Positions 50,001-60,110 of a stretch of DNA of 64,000 nt are shown here, in pieces. Numbering within the stretch: position 1 is the first letter of the stretch; each line of letters begins with the position of its first letter. Position numbers and translations under genes: made by a program. The notes beneath the pieces are model-generated. The model did no database searches and was not told where the DNA came from. It saw only the letters and a list, made by a program, of their open reading frames with translations. The stretch is taken from the NCBI GenBank assembly GCA_036852015.1, contig JAANDG010000449.1:1-64000 (forward strand). Direction: 5' to 3'. Source of the stretch: Pelodera strongyloides (taxonomy: Eukaryota > Nematoda > Chromadorea > Rhabditida > Rhabditidae).

Positions 50001-53000
50001 GTTACATCAAACAAGATAGCAAGAAGTACTAGATTTGCATGTACCCGAGCAATTCTATACACTCTCTGAAAAGAATCACTAAGATTCGTCAGTGGCCGTG
50101 AAAAATGGAAACATCCAACAAATAACTCCATTTAGCACGGGATGCGCCTGGAGAGCGCCAGGTTTTCCCCACGCTCGCCATTTCTGCCTTGAGTGCGCGG
50201 CTCAACCGCGACGATGTAGCAATGTATTAAATATTGTACGAGGTTCTATTAAAAAGGATATACATAATAAAAATTCAAAGTAAAATTTACCCAATACGCC
50301 CCAAAGAAGAGCGCTTTCACTTTAGTGTTCAACTGTTTCCATTCTAGGGTTTCTTTGTTCTCGCCCTGAAATAGTGATGATCTCTCTCAACCGCTCTACC
50401 TTTCCCTCCATTTTCTCTCCGTCTCTCTCTCTCTCTCTATCTCTTTCTAACACTCTCTCTCTCTCTTTCTCTCTCTACCTATGTGTGTCTATTGTCTTCC
50501 TCTCTCTCAACCGCTCTACCTTTCCCTCCATTTTCTCTCCGTCTCTCTCTTCGCGCTTCCTCTCTCTCTCTCTCTATCTCTTTCTAACTCTCTCTCTCTC
50601 TTTCTCTCTCTACCTATGTGTGTCTATTGTCTTCCTCTCTCTCAACCGCTCTACCTTTCCCTCCATTTTCTCTCCGTCTCTCTCTTCGCGCTTCGTCTCT
50701 CTCTCTCTCTCTCTTTCTTTCTCTCTGTCTCTCTCTCCCTTCTCTATTAGAATTGATGCGCTACAGGAATCATAATTTAAACCTCACAGCCGCCCAGCTG
50801 CGGTAAGTAAATGTAAAGAATAAAAGCTAACCTGTACTCTCTGAAGTGGGCCACTGAGCACTTGATCAGCTGCGGGTGGCCACCACGGAAATGCCTGCCC
50901 CAGTGGGTCCTCCTGCAGAAGACGTCGTCCCTCCGTCGACACGACACCCCGAGAGGCACAGTCAACCACACAGAGTGAGGGAGCCACCTCGAAGCCGAGA
51001 GAACGAAGGAGGCGGGACTAGAATTCAATTGGATATTATTTTATCGTGAAAAAGTGCTCTGGCTCTTCTGTGCCATCGTTGTTATGAGACAGCAAAAAGA
51101 GACCAAATCTCGCGCATAGCCCCAATTGATGATTATATATAAATGCTATTTCACACGAAAACAAAATAATTACCGAAACCACACAAAAACCGTCGTTGGC
51201 CCGCCACCAAATGGTTTTTACCGAAAAAACCATCTGGTGAAAAGTTCGTGACTGATTCGTGACCATTTGGTGTCATAGTTGATGACGTTTTCGATGAAAC
51301 TTGGTCCCCACATGGTCACGAAGTGGTCAACAAATGTATTCAGTACCTTCGATGTAATCGTGCGGTACTGCGACATAGACAGAGGGACACTTGCAATATA
51401 CAACCCACCATTTTTTGCTGATTACGCAAATGTTACAAGCTACAGAAATGGTACAATAAATGGTCCAAGGTACCAAATGGTTCAACTATAAACAATGTGT
51501 ATAAATTACAAAAGCGACTTTAATTAAAATAAAATAGAAAATAGAATAAAAAGTGCAAACCACCAACCTTTGTTGTTGCATTTTGTGGCGCAAAAATATA
51601 CCAGCCGGGCAAGGCCACATCTGTTGAATTCTAAAATTAAAATACTTGTAAAAAGTTTATTTTATTATTTTAAGGAGGACTGTAGTCTTTTTCAACCTTA
51701 GAGAGAGAGAGAGCGACGAGAGAGAGGAAGAGAGAGCGACGAGAGAGAGGAAAAGAGAGAGAAAAGAGAGAGACATGGAGAGAGAGACATGGAGAGAGAG
51801 ACATGGACAGGGAGAATGAGAGAGAAAGAGAGAGAGAGAGAGAGCAACAACAATAAAAAATGTAAGGAAAAAGTACCTCTCCGTTTGGATCAGTGTGTAC
51901 GTAAACAACAGATACAGCCACCTAAAAGATGTTACGTATTCACCGCGCAAAAATGCGAGTGTAGATTTTAAAGCGAAGTACCGGCCGGTTATTCAAACGC
52001 ATCGTAGACAACTGACTTCGTATGCTAATTTGCTCGAATTCAGCTCGACTTTTTATTCTAATTTATGGTCATTTGCATAAGCTGCACAAGAATGCAGATG
52101 CACTCGATGTGTTTCAAAAACCGGCCTGTATTTCGCTTTAAAGTGTACGGTATCGGCTATAGGCTGTAAATGACAAAAAAAATTAATAAATATGTAATAG
52201 GATTTTTTTCTCTTTCCACCAAATTTTCCTATAGGAAGAATATTCTACCGTAAAAATTTAATGAAATAACTGGTCATTAAATAAACCAAACTACACCACT
52301 ACACGTAACCACCAATTTTTGAAGTAATATAATCTTAATTATCCATATAATTAATTTAAGACATAATATAATATAGCATAATAATCACCTGTTCACATAA
52401 ATTCTCTTTCGACTTTTTCTTCTTCTTCATGCCAAAGAAACGACGGATTCGCGCGGGAGAGCTAAATTCAAGTTTCAGATGTGCTAATTTATAGTTTCAG
52501 AGTATACCGTATGATCAGTGCAGTGTGTTTGTGGTACCGTATGTGATGATACCATATGGTCGACACAGTAGGATTGTATCGGTATCACTAGGTATCTCAG
52601 AGATTGGATGTTATAGTAGATGCGCTTTCTGTACAAAAAAAATCACAGTATTTTCGTATTTTCCCAAACAGTCAATTAATTTCTTTTGGAAATTTGATTG
52701 ATTACAAACCTACAGTACTAGGACTCAAGTGCTTATTAAATACGCAAAAAATTCAAATTTGAACGCTTCAAGTACTTACGTGTTTCGGTTTCGTTACACT
52801 ACGTTACGCTAACTTACATAGACTAATCTGGCGCTTTTTTCCTTTATACAGTTACAGCTACAGTACGACAAAAAATTTCCAATACACACAAATGTTTACC
52901 TCTCCGGTTTACCACTCGCCGGGGCCTTGTTTCTCGCCTCAACCATATTCTGTAACTTCGCCGGCAGTTCGCTTCGACTCTGGCCTCCGCCCAGAAAGAA

Positions 53001-53406
53001 GATAACCTGCTGGCTCCTGCACATGACGTGGTCCAAGGTGACGAGCAGCGAGGGGTCGGAATCTTTATCCTGAATGATAATTTTTTATTTCTCTCTCTGG
53101 CTTCTATCTCTATTCTCTGTCTCTCTGTCTGTCTCTCTCTCTCTTCTCTAGATTATTCATTCTATATTCTCTCTCTCCGCTTATCTATCGCTCTCCGAGA
53201 TTTTAAGCGATTTACCAGTAGGATGTTAGATGTATGTAGCTCCGGTAACAGAGTAGGTAGGAAACGTTATGTTAGGTAAGTATCCTTAGTCTATGGTAAC
53301 CGGTAAATACCTCCGGTAACGGTAACTCACTGACCTTTTCTTTTTGTGGCACTTTCACCAGAGACAAATTTCGAAAGCAACTTTCATACAACTCTTCAAA
53401 CGACAT
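45833..53406 (-). CDS. NXN: Nucleoredoxin
   Basis: Sixteen exons join in phase from ATG at 53406 (MSFEELYESCF) to the stop at 45833: 53406-53335, 53069-52900, 52461-52389, 51921-51877, 51630-51568, 51017-50832, 50365-50291, 49913-49784, 49585-49511, 49037-48955, 47969-47873, 47489-47258, 46999-46915, 46679-46613, 46334-46216, 45934-45833; 557 residues, longer than the vertebrate protein (about 435). The redox motif is W-CPPC-RQW (about residues 228-235), formed across an intron (TGG | TGT CCG CCA TGT). Family landmarks follow in order: EDPLGQAFPW, EIIFCSSDR, MPWLSFPY, GIPALVLIDEENRVI, FPWGPQPYYEL, then a third thioredoxin-like fold (LQIFITGDD, LPLICIVDA). The extra length is a KKKKK segment and a charged, Gln/Ser-rich insert in exon 47489-47258. 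Thiol oxidoreductase linked to Wnt/Dishevelled in vertebrates; that role is inferred. Confidence 0.93.
47026..47255. repeat. (CT)n-rich tract in an NXN intron
   Basis: CT microsatellite filling the intron between exons 47489-47258 and 46999-46915; it begins within 30 bp of one exon and touches the donor of the other. Confidence 0.95.
47757..47852 (-). repeat. tRNA-like SINE head
   Basis: On the minus strand TGGCCTAGTGGATAGC (A box) and AGGTTCAATTCCAG (B box) frame an anticodon-like region GACTCTCATG. In an NXN intron. Confidence 0.6.
48118..48272. repeat. 20-bp minisatellite (CCACTTGGGTGGTCTTGAAA)
   Basis: Seven or more copies of the 20-bp unit, variants CGACTTGGG and CCACTTGGG. Its complement shares AGACCACCCAAG with the array at 60258-60445. 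Confidence 0.92.
48377..48489. mobile_element. MITE family D copy
   Basis: CAAAGCAGTATTGTACCCAC at the left, GCACAATACTGCTTTAA at the right. Directly followed by TTTAAAGCGAATTAGCGGTCGG, a lone family A end, again sharing TTTAA. Confidence 0.85.
50378..50740. repeat. Three tandem copies of a ~120 bp CT-rich unit
   Basis: Each copy carries CTCTCAACCGCTCTACCTTT, CCCTCCATTTTCTCTCCGTC and TACCTATGTGTGTCTATTG. In the NXN intron between exons 51017-50832 and 50365-50291. Confidence 0.9.
51185..51330. repeat. Family H repeat with ACCAAATGGT motifs
   Basis: CCGTCGTTGGCCCGCCACCA, GTTTTTACCG and CCACATGGTCACGAAGTGG correspond to the reverse complement of sequence near 36890-36985. Confidence 0.65.
51695..51845. 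repeat. (GA)n-rich tract in an NXN intron
   Basis: GAGAGA microsatellite with repeated GAGAGACATG units. Confidence 0.95.
51968..52141. mobile_element. MITE family A copy
   Basis: TTAAAGCGAAGTACCGGCCGG at the left, CCGGCCTGTATTTCGCTTTAA at the right. NXN intron. Confidence 0.92.
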
Positions 53407-53456
53407 CTGGAAAAAAGAAGAAATAATACAGGCTACAAAATACAGGCTACAAAATA

Positions 53457-53639
53457 TTAAAGCGAAATAACGGCCGGTTTTTGAAACGCATCGTGGACAA
53501 CTGAATTCTTACGTATTTCTGCTAATTTACATAGAATTTAGCTCGATTCTTTATTATAATTTATGTTCATTTGCGTAAGCTGCATAAGAATGCTGGTGTC
53601 CACGATGCGCTTCAAGATCCTGCCGCTATTTCGCTTTAA
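53457..53639. mobile_element. MITE family A copy near the NXN 5' end
   Basis: TTAAAGCGAAATAACGGCCGG at the left, CCTGCCGCTATTTCGCTTTAA at the right. It lies about 50 bp upstream of the NXN start codon, so within the presumed 5' UTR or promoter. Confidence 0.9.
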
Positions 53640-54146
53640 TTCTGGCACAAAGACAACTGCAATGTAAACCAGAAAGGCAACGTTTGACATACTGAAATGT
53701 ATAATCTCAAATTTCATAAGTTATACTCCCGAAACGTAGATGAATAAGCAAAATAATATGCAAATTAGGGGGCGGAGCCTCAATTCAAACATTTTGAAGT
53801 GATATAAGACGCGGCTTTGACACAAGCTTTGACACAAGCTTTACAAATGCACACCCGTGCACTACATGAAATGTTCCAATCCGTACCGGAAATTGCCAGA
53901 AATTTGCATACAATATATCGGAATGTAACTGTTGGGTATACGTTTCAAAACCACGCGCCATATCTCTTTAAACATTTAAACGAGAAAGTAAAGAAGAGCA
54001 TTGCAACAGCAGAAAAAAATTAAAACTACAAACGACATGTTCAGAAATACAATTTGAATAAGAGCCTCCTTTAGAGAGATTTCCGAATAAATCAATGGGA
54101 GCATTGTATAGAGGGGGTTCAACGAGGCAGATGGTTTCGAGTTTGA

Positions 54147-54185
54147 GAGAGAGAGAGAGAGAGAGATAGACAGAGAGAGAGATAT

Positions 54186-54221
<36 letters not shown>

Positions 54222-54224
54222 TAA
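54147..54224. repeat. (GA)n microsatellite
   Basis: GAGA runs with GATAGACA interruptions. Confidence 0.95.
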
Positions 54225-54733
54225 GAGTACTACAGACACTGAAAATTTGAGTGGATATCAGGCAAAAAATGGAACAAATTTGTACCATTTGAAATCAGAG
54301 GGACCACTTACACCATTTTGACATTGCTCATACATATTGTAGAGTAGTCGAGCATAAAATACCATGGGACTTTGATAGGATCACATACAAAACTATTACA
54401 AATTTGTACCATTTTGCTAAATTATTTATGTATGAACGAAATGTACTTGAGAGGAGTGAGAGACAGTAGAGATTTGAGAGGATCAGACATCAAAAAGGGT
54501 GCAAAATTTGTACCATTTTGGTATTGTTTACACTTTCTGATATGAGCTCGAGAGCACTTTACATAAGATATACAAATACTAGGCTGCAGATATAACAGAC
54601 GTACCAGAATGGTATAAAGTAAATTGGGTAGTTAGCTACCATATTCAAATTGGACAAGTGCCAACCTATTGGTTAAACATTAGCGTAAACACAATGCAGC
54701 TCAAGTGACTATTACAACTAGGTGTGATGGGAG

Positions 54734-54927
54734 TAAAGCGGCATAACGTCCGATTTTTGAAACGTATGATGGTCAACTGTATTCTTACGTATTTATGCTA
54801 AGTGAGATCGCATTGAGCTTCATATTTTATTCTAATCATGCTAATTTGCATATGATCCATGGGAAAGCAGTTATAGAAAATCGTTATCAAAAATCCGTTT
54901 CAAAAACCGACTGTTATACCGCTTTGA
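54734..54927. mobile_element. MITE family A relative (TAAAGCGGCATAACGTCCG)
   Basis: TAAAGCGGCATAACGTCCGAT at the left, CGACTGTTATACCGCTTT at the right, with TTTGAAACGTATGATGG internal sequence as in the diverged copy at 33175. Confidence 0.8.
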
Positions 54928-55780
54928 AACTGGATTACGCCCCAGCATTTTAGTAAGGGTGTTGATCTTCCAGTGCATAGTGCATGTGTAGCTGTAGCAT
55001 TCAGAAACCAAATTAGAGAGCACAATTGGGCCCTTGTGGGCTCTATGACTCACTACAGCTGGGCAAGATAATGCGATTTGGAACAAGCTAGAAATTCGAA
55101 TTTTAAAGCGGAATGGCACGTGGCCTTGAAGTATCATAGGCAAAATATGTTCCATTTTGTGATCAAAGCGCACAGAATGGCACCGAATTTCAACTTAAAT
55201 TTTCATACACTACTCCACTTTTAAAAAAAGAACACAGCGTAGGTGAACACAGCATTTCGCTTTAAAGTAACAAAACAAATGACTAATACTCTATGTATGT
55301 ATACATTGTTGAAAATATATAACATAATACTAATAAAATACAAAGACCTACACAATTAAAAAACACTGGAATCTGGGAATGTTCGCAACATTCCTCAAAA
55401 ACACAAATCAACTGACAATCAGTAGGCAACTTAAAAGCTCTCAATTCATCTTATTTTCTTATACCAATAAAGAAAGGGTGATGGGCCATCAAGTGGCTTT
55501 TGAATGAGCTCAAATAAATAAAAAACGGATCATTTCTTGGAAAATAGCTTCACTACGGAAAGCAAACTGTCTGGAAACGATTGAAGTAGGACCCAGAACT
55601 TTAAAGTGGTGGTGTGCGTGGTTTGCGAAAAGTCTAATAAAGTAAATACGACCAAATGTAGAGGTCACGTAAAAGTTAAGATGTGTAGGCTTGAGGCACT
55701 TATTCACACACGTTTATTACACCGAATCACAGAGATATATTAGCAGAGGCAGAGGAAAGTAAAATATGAGCTGTAGCAAA

Positions 55781-56004
55781 TTAAAGCGAATACTAGCCGG
55801 TTTTTGAAACACATCATGAACCACTGTATTCTTATTTATTAATGTAATGTCGGTCAAATTTGGCTCGATTTTTTTTATTAAAATTTATGTTCATTTGCAT
55901 AGGTTGCATAAGAATTCAGGGTACTCGATCCTCGGATGCATACCAATTTAATAAACAAATAAATAAATAAATGTTTTTCAAGACCGGCCGGTATTTCGCT
56001 TTAA
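55781..56004. mobile_element. MITE family A copy with an internal AAAT-rich insertion
   Basis: TTAAAGCGAATACTAGCCGG at the left, CCGGCCGGTATTTCGCTTTAA at the right; longer than usual because of AATAAACAAATAAATAAATA near the right arm. Confidence 0.88.
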
Positions 56005-56519
56005 CAAATTAGCCTTTCAAAAACATTTCTGCGTCATTCTACCCATAAATTTCAACTGTGCTAGTGTAAGGGTCAGTTGGGATAAGAAACTACAAGGATC
56101 TATAAAAAGTTGAATAAAATGCGTCTGGGAGGCACAAAAAAATACGCGGGCTTGGGGTGGGCATGTTCATTCGAGTATATTTTCGGAGGGAAAGTGAGAG
56201 AGACAGAGAGGGAGAGATAGACAGAGAGGGAGGGAGAACAAAGAGACCTAGACAGGGATCCTGGATGGGGAACCCAGAGCTTTGGCGCCAACCAACAACA
56301 CAAACTGCGTTATCTGAGCGTCATTGGTCAGAGAGATGAGAGATCCATATTTTATAGGAGACGACAGAGAAGAGGAGCGAGTGAGAGTGAGTGCTAATCT
56401 GGAGGGAGCAGAAAAAGAGGATAAGAGAGATAAAGTGAATGATGAGACGGGTGACGGTCATTATGCTTTGGCTTTGAAGTTACCGCTTCGGGGAGGGAGA
56501 CGACCTCCCGGAGGTAGAT

Positions 56520-56615
56520 GGATGAATGATCTAGTGGGAGAGAGAGGGAGAGAGGGAGGGGGAGAGGGAGAGAGAGGGAGAGAGAGAGGGAGAGAGACAC
56601 AGAGAGAGAGAATAG
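56520..56615. repeat. (GA)n-rich tract
   Basis: GAGAGAGGGAGAGAG runs. Confidence 0.95.
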
Positions 56616-56778
56616 ATAGAGAGATAACGATACTAAAGAAACACTAATCCCACCAAACATTATTACGAAAAGGAGGAATTATATAATGTCGAATAAAACT
56701 GGAGCCCGGTCCATTGTAAAGCCCTACATGAATAATTTTGCCCTAAAAACCCACCTTTGAAGCTTGCCGCTAAATTCT

Positions 56779-57084
56779 CTTTTAAAGCGATATGACGCGT
56801 GGTTTTTGAAGCAAATGTTTCATGTGTATAATATGCAAATTATGTTCCACTGTGTGCCGGAAATGCCCAGCAGAACATGAGATTACAATGAAGACCTGAG
56901 GCCATATTCACCACTCCGATTCCCTAGGGGAAATAGTCCCTGGGGACAGAAAATAGCATTCTAATTTGAGAGGCGCAGAGAGAAAGACGGGGAATTCCCC
57001 ATGGGGAATTGAGTGGTGAATACGGCCTCTGATGGACATGAAGTGGCATTGTTTCAAAAACCACGTACCACATTCTTTTAAATT
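56779..57084. mobile_element. Family A relative carrying a nested family C MITE
   Basis: Outer ends TTTAAAGCGATATGACGCGTGG and ACGTACCACATTCTTTTAAA are inverted; between them lies a complete family C element (56896-57033). Confidence 0.8.
56896..57033. mobile_element. MITE family C copy (nested)
   Basis: TGAGGCCATATTCACCACTC at the left and GAGTGGTGAATACGGCCTCTGA at the right. Best-preserved copy of the family. Confidence 0.93.
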
Positions 57085-57482
57085 GTCAATTGAACCGAAA
57101 CTCTGTCAAACACAATGATTTTAAATGCAAATATTAAATGCGCTTTCAATACATGAATAAGCAAGGTATTTGGTACCCGTTCAGGTGTTCCGAAAATAAA
57201 ATCGAACCGCATAAGACCAAAAAAAAAGTTTGAAGCTGGCAAGTTTGTGCAAATTTTAAAGATTCGCTATTTATTTATTTATTTATTTATTAAATAACAC
57301 CACAAGGCGTGCATCACAATGAAATGATGAAAATAAAGTCGTATATAAGTCGTCGTGTTGTCGCTGATTGGCAAACAGGTAATTTGATTATAAAACAATG
57401 GAAATCAAGCGTAATGTATATTAGGTAATGGCGTCAGACATTTCAAGTTTTGCAAATTTTTGCCGCGATCGTATGATATGAT

Positions 57483-57857
57483 ATGTGGGCATTGCAAGTG
57501 TTGAATATTAGGTGCATATTGTATGTGAAAAACGACAGTAGGTATCATATTGAGGTACTGAATAGCAGAATAGCTCGAAAATTAGAAACGAGTAAAGAAT
57601 ATAACTATCTGCTTTCGAAACGGTATGCAGCGAATTGGCTCGTCCGTCAAAATACTCTTCAGTTAGACCGGATGTTATACGCTCACTTTGTATTACCCGA
57701 GTCATTATCAGCATATCAGCATAGTTACTATGCTGATATGTTCGGCGTGCAGCGTATTCTGATGAGTTCGGGCTGTTCAGTGATGCTTAGTGACAAGTTA
57801 TACGCTCACAGGAAGGCAGTCACTTCAAATTCGTCACTTTATTTTATTTATGATTGA
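57483..57857 (+). CDS. Open frame of 124 residues, unknown (doubtful)
   Basis: Begins MWALQVLNIRCIL and ends SSLYFIYD. It is uninterrupted in AT-rich sequence where stops are frequent, and contains a perfect palindrome (57712-57740). No domain recognised; no splice sites used. It could be a remnant of a mobile element or chance. Confidence 0.2.
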   Translation: MWALQVLNIRCILYVKNDSRYHIEVLNSRIARKLETSKEYNYLLSKRYAANWLVRQNTLQLDRMLYAHFVLPESLSAYQHSYYADMFGVQRILMSSGCSVMLSDKLYAHRKAVTSNSSLYFIYD

Positions 57858-58142
57858 ACCAGACGGCTATAGCCGCCTGAGGCGACTTTCAATGTAGCAA
57901 CGTATCTTGAAAAATCATGAAATAAGGTTCGATTTCGCTTTCTCAACTGGGCTCCGATTCTCCTTTTATAACCTCTTAGATATTCCAATTTTCATTTCGT
58001 TCACGCAAACAAAAGACTAAGCAAACTCTTCTCCTTTATATCTTATTATATAAAGGAGAAGAGTTTACTTTTTTGTTTGTGTGAACATAACGAAATCTTT
58101 TCATAAAGAAAATTTTCTATTGGCAAAGAGCATACAAAATCT

Positions 58143-58228
58143 TTGCCGCTGGCGAGATTCGAACCCACAGAAGCGCACAACCTCTCGATTCATAGTCCAA
58201 CGCTCTACCTGTTGTGCTATGCTAGCTT
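58143..58228 (-). repeat. tRNA-like sequence
   Basis: Minus strand reads GCATAGCACAACAGGTAGAGC (A box), loop CTATGAA within GGACTATGAATC, and GGGTTCGAATCTCGCC (B box). Five of seven acceptor pairs are possible (GCTAGCA with CGCCAGC). Could be a degenerate tRNA or a SINE head. Confidence 0.5.
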
Positions 58229-60110
58229 ATCACAAGGATAATCCTCTGCCCTACATACAGGACCTTCAATGGCAAATTTGCATGGTAGCATTAGTCGAGT
58301 GGAGATCCAAACTGATTATTATACGTTTTCACAATCAGAGACGTGTGAATGTGCGGGAGGAGAACGAGACGAGAGCTAACTTTTTAGATTGTAGCAATTC
58401 TTTTTTTAATAGGGAAACAATCGGCCGAAGGCCGATTCCTCCAGTCGGAGAAGAGCCCGTAGGGCTCTTCGAACGGCTGGTAATAAGATATAAGAAAGAA
58501 TTCGGAAAAATACTTTACCAAAACCAAATTATTTGAAATCTAACCCAGGGAGTCAACTACTAGACTACTGCGGAATTACGAAACGTATGGGGCAACAACT
58601 TCCCAATCAAGAGTATGTAAATTATTTCGGAAAATATCTGCATATAAAACTTTTTTTGCATAGAATACATGGTATATGCAGATATCCAGATACGTTTCAC
58701 AATCCTACGGTTAACTAGTAACTCCGCTTCTCTAGTAGTTCACTCCCTGGGTGAGATTTTCAAAAAATTGGCGTTGGTAGAATATTTTTCTCAAATCTTT
58801 CCTCTTTGTATTCAATTATTTTCGAAGTAAAATGACGAGTTTGAAGTGACTGCCTTCCTTTAAAGTATTCATCAATAAAGAGAAGAAAAAGAAAAAGAAA
58901 AAGAAAAACGAGAAGTAAGTTTCTAAGCTCGGTCTCCCACGTATGTATGACTGACACATGTTATTGAGCAAGTGGCCCTTCCGGTTATTTTACGACTACT
59001 TACGTAGTGCCCAAAGGCAAAGACGGTGTATTTACTACCTCAAAAGGTTGACATATAGTTCTTTGCTTAGTTAGGTAATATGTAATAACTACACAAAGAG
59101 TAGCTAACACATGGTCACGAAGTGGTCACCAAATGGGCTGGCCGACGAATAAACAAGTGATCGCGTAGCGTACTTCTCTGTGTTACTGTGTGTGAGATAT
59201 GTTGACTAGGTGAAGGTGTTTTGAAGCTTGCAATCCTGAACGATCAGCTATTACTTTTTCGTGAGCCTGATCCTTTACAGGGACAGGCCCACGAGAAAAA
59301 AGTTTGATGTCTGTGGATGTTTCTGGATGTCTGTGAATGTTTCTGGATGTCTATGGATGTTCCGGCATGTATGTGGATGTTTCTGGTGTTGTCCCTGCAA
59401 CCTTGTGTTTGCATTAATCCATTTAAAACAGGTGCATTTACTACAAGAAACAACAAAAATATTTATAAAAAATATATATTTATATATCAACAAATAGGCA
59501 AAATACGAAAATAATTAAAATAGAATACTGACCCGTGGATTACACAATTACACTGGCTTATGCGAACGAAGCTATCTAGAATAAACGGCAACTAAACAAA
59601 ATAAACTCATAGAAAGAAACATCAAATAAACGGGGTAAAAAACGAATAAAAACATCACAAAACTTCAAAGAAATTGAAGCAGCTGATAGCCTTTTTTCAA
59701 GCGGCAAGATTTATTGAGCTTATTTTTTGTCAATCTGTAAGCCTAATTCCTACTATCAACTATTAGTGGCAATAAAATATGGCATATTGGGTACGTGATC
59801 TAGAAAAGAGCGAGTATATATCGCGGAACACCGCCACAGAGCCGCGCGCTTTTGGGACAATTGCGGTGTGCCACCATAGCGCCAAACAAGAGCCGCACGG
59901 CGGCGAGTTTCCTCATTGATAATTAGATAATGTGGATTCAATAGAGTAGTACCAATTTATTAGCGTACCGGTGTGATGAAAGACTGAAAGTGGGAAGATA
60001 GTTTAAAAAATGACTCGACCTTCAGTCAATTAATACTTAATCATTTTAGAATAATATCATAAATAGGCAATTATATGCAAGTAATCGTTGCTGTTAGACT
60101 GCGTCTCCAT

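Larger units (their letters stand above)
53407..60110. other. Gene-poor region between NXN and TMEM132
   Basis: No supported multi-exon gene. Filled with family A relatives (53810-53976, 54734-54927, 55781-56004, 56779-57084), GA tracts, a motif ACAAATTTGTACCATTTTG recurring near 54270, 54400 and 54510, a palindrome-rich stretch with an open frame at 57483-57857, and a tRNA-like sequence at 58143. Confidence 0.55.

Noticed and set aside
50374..50806. Ser/Leu-rich plus-strand frames
   Set aside because: Translations of the CT-rich tandem repeat in an NXN intron.
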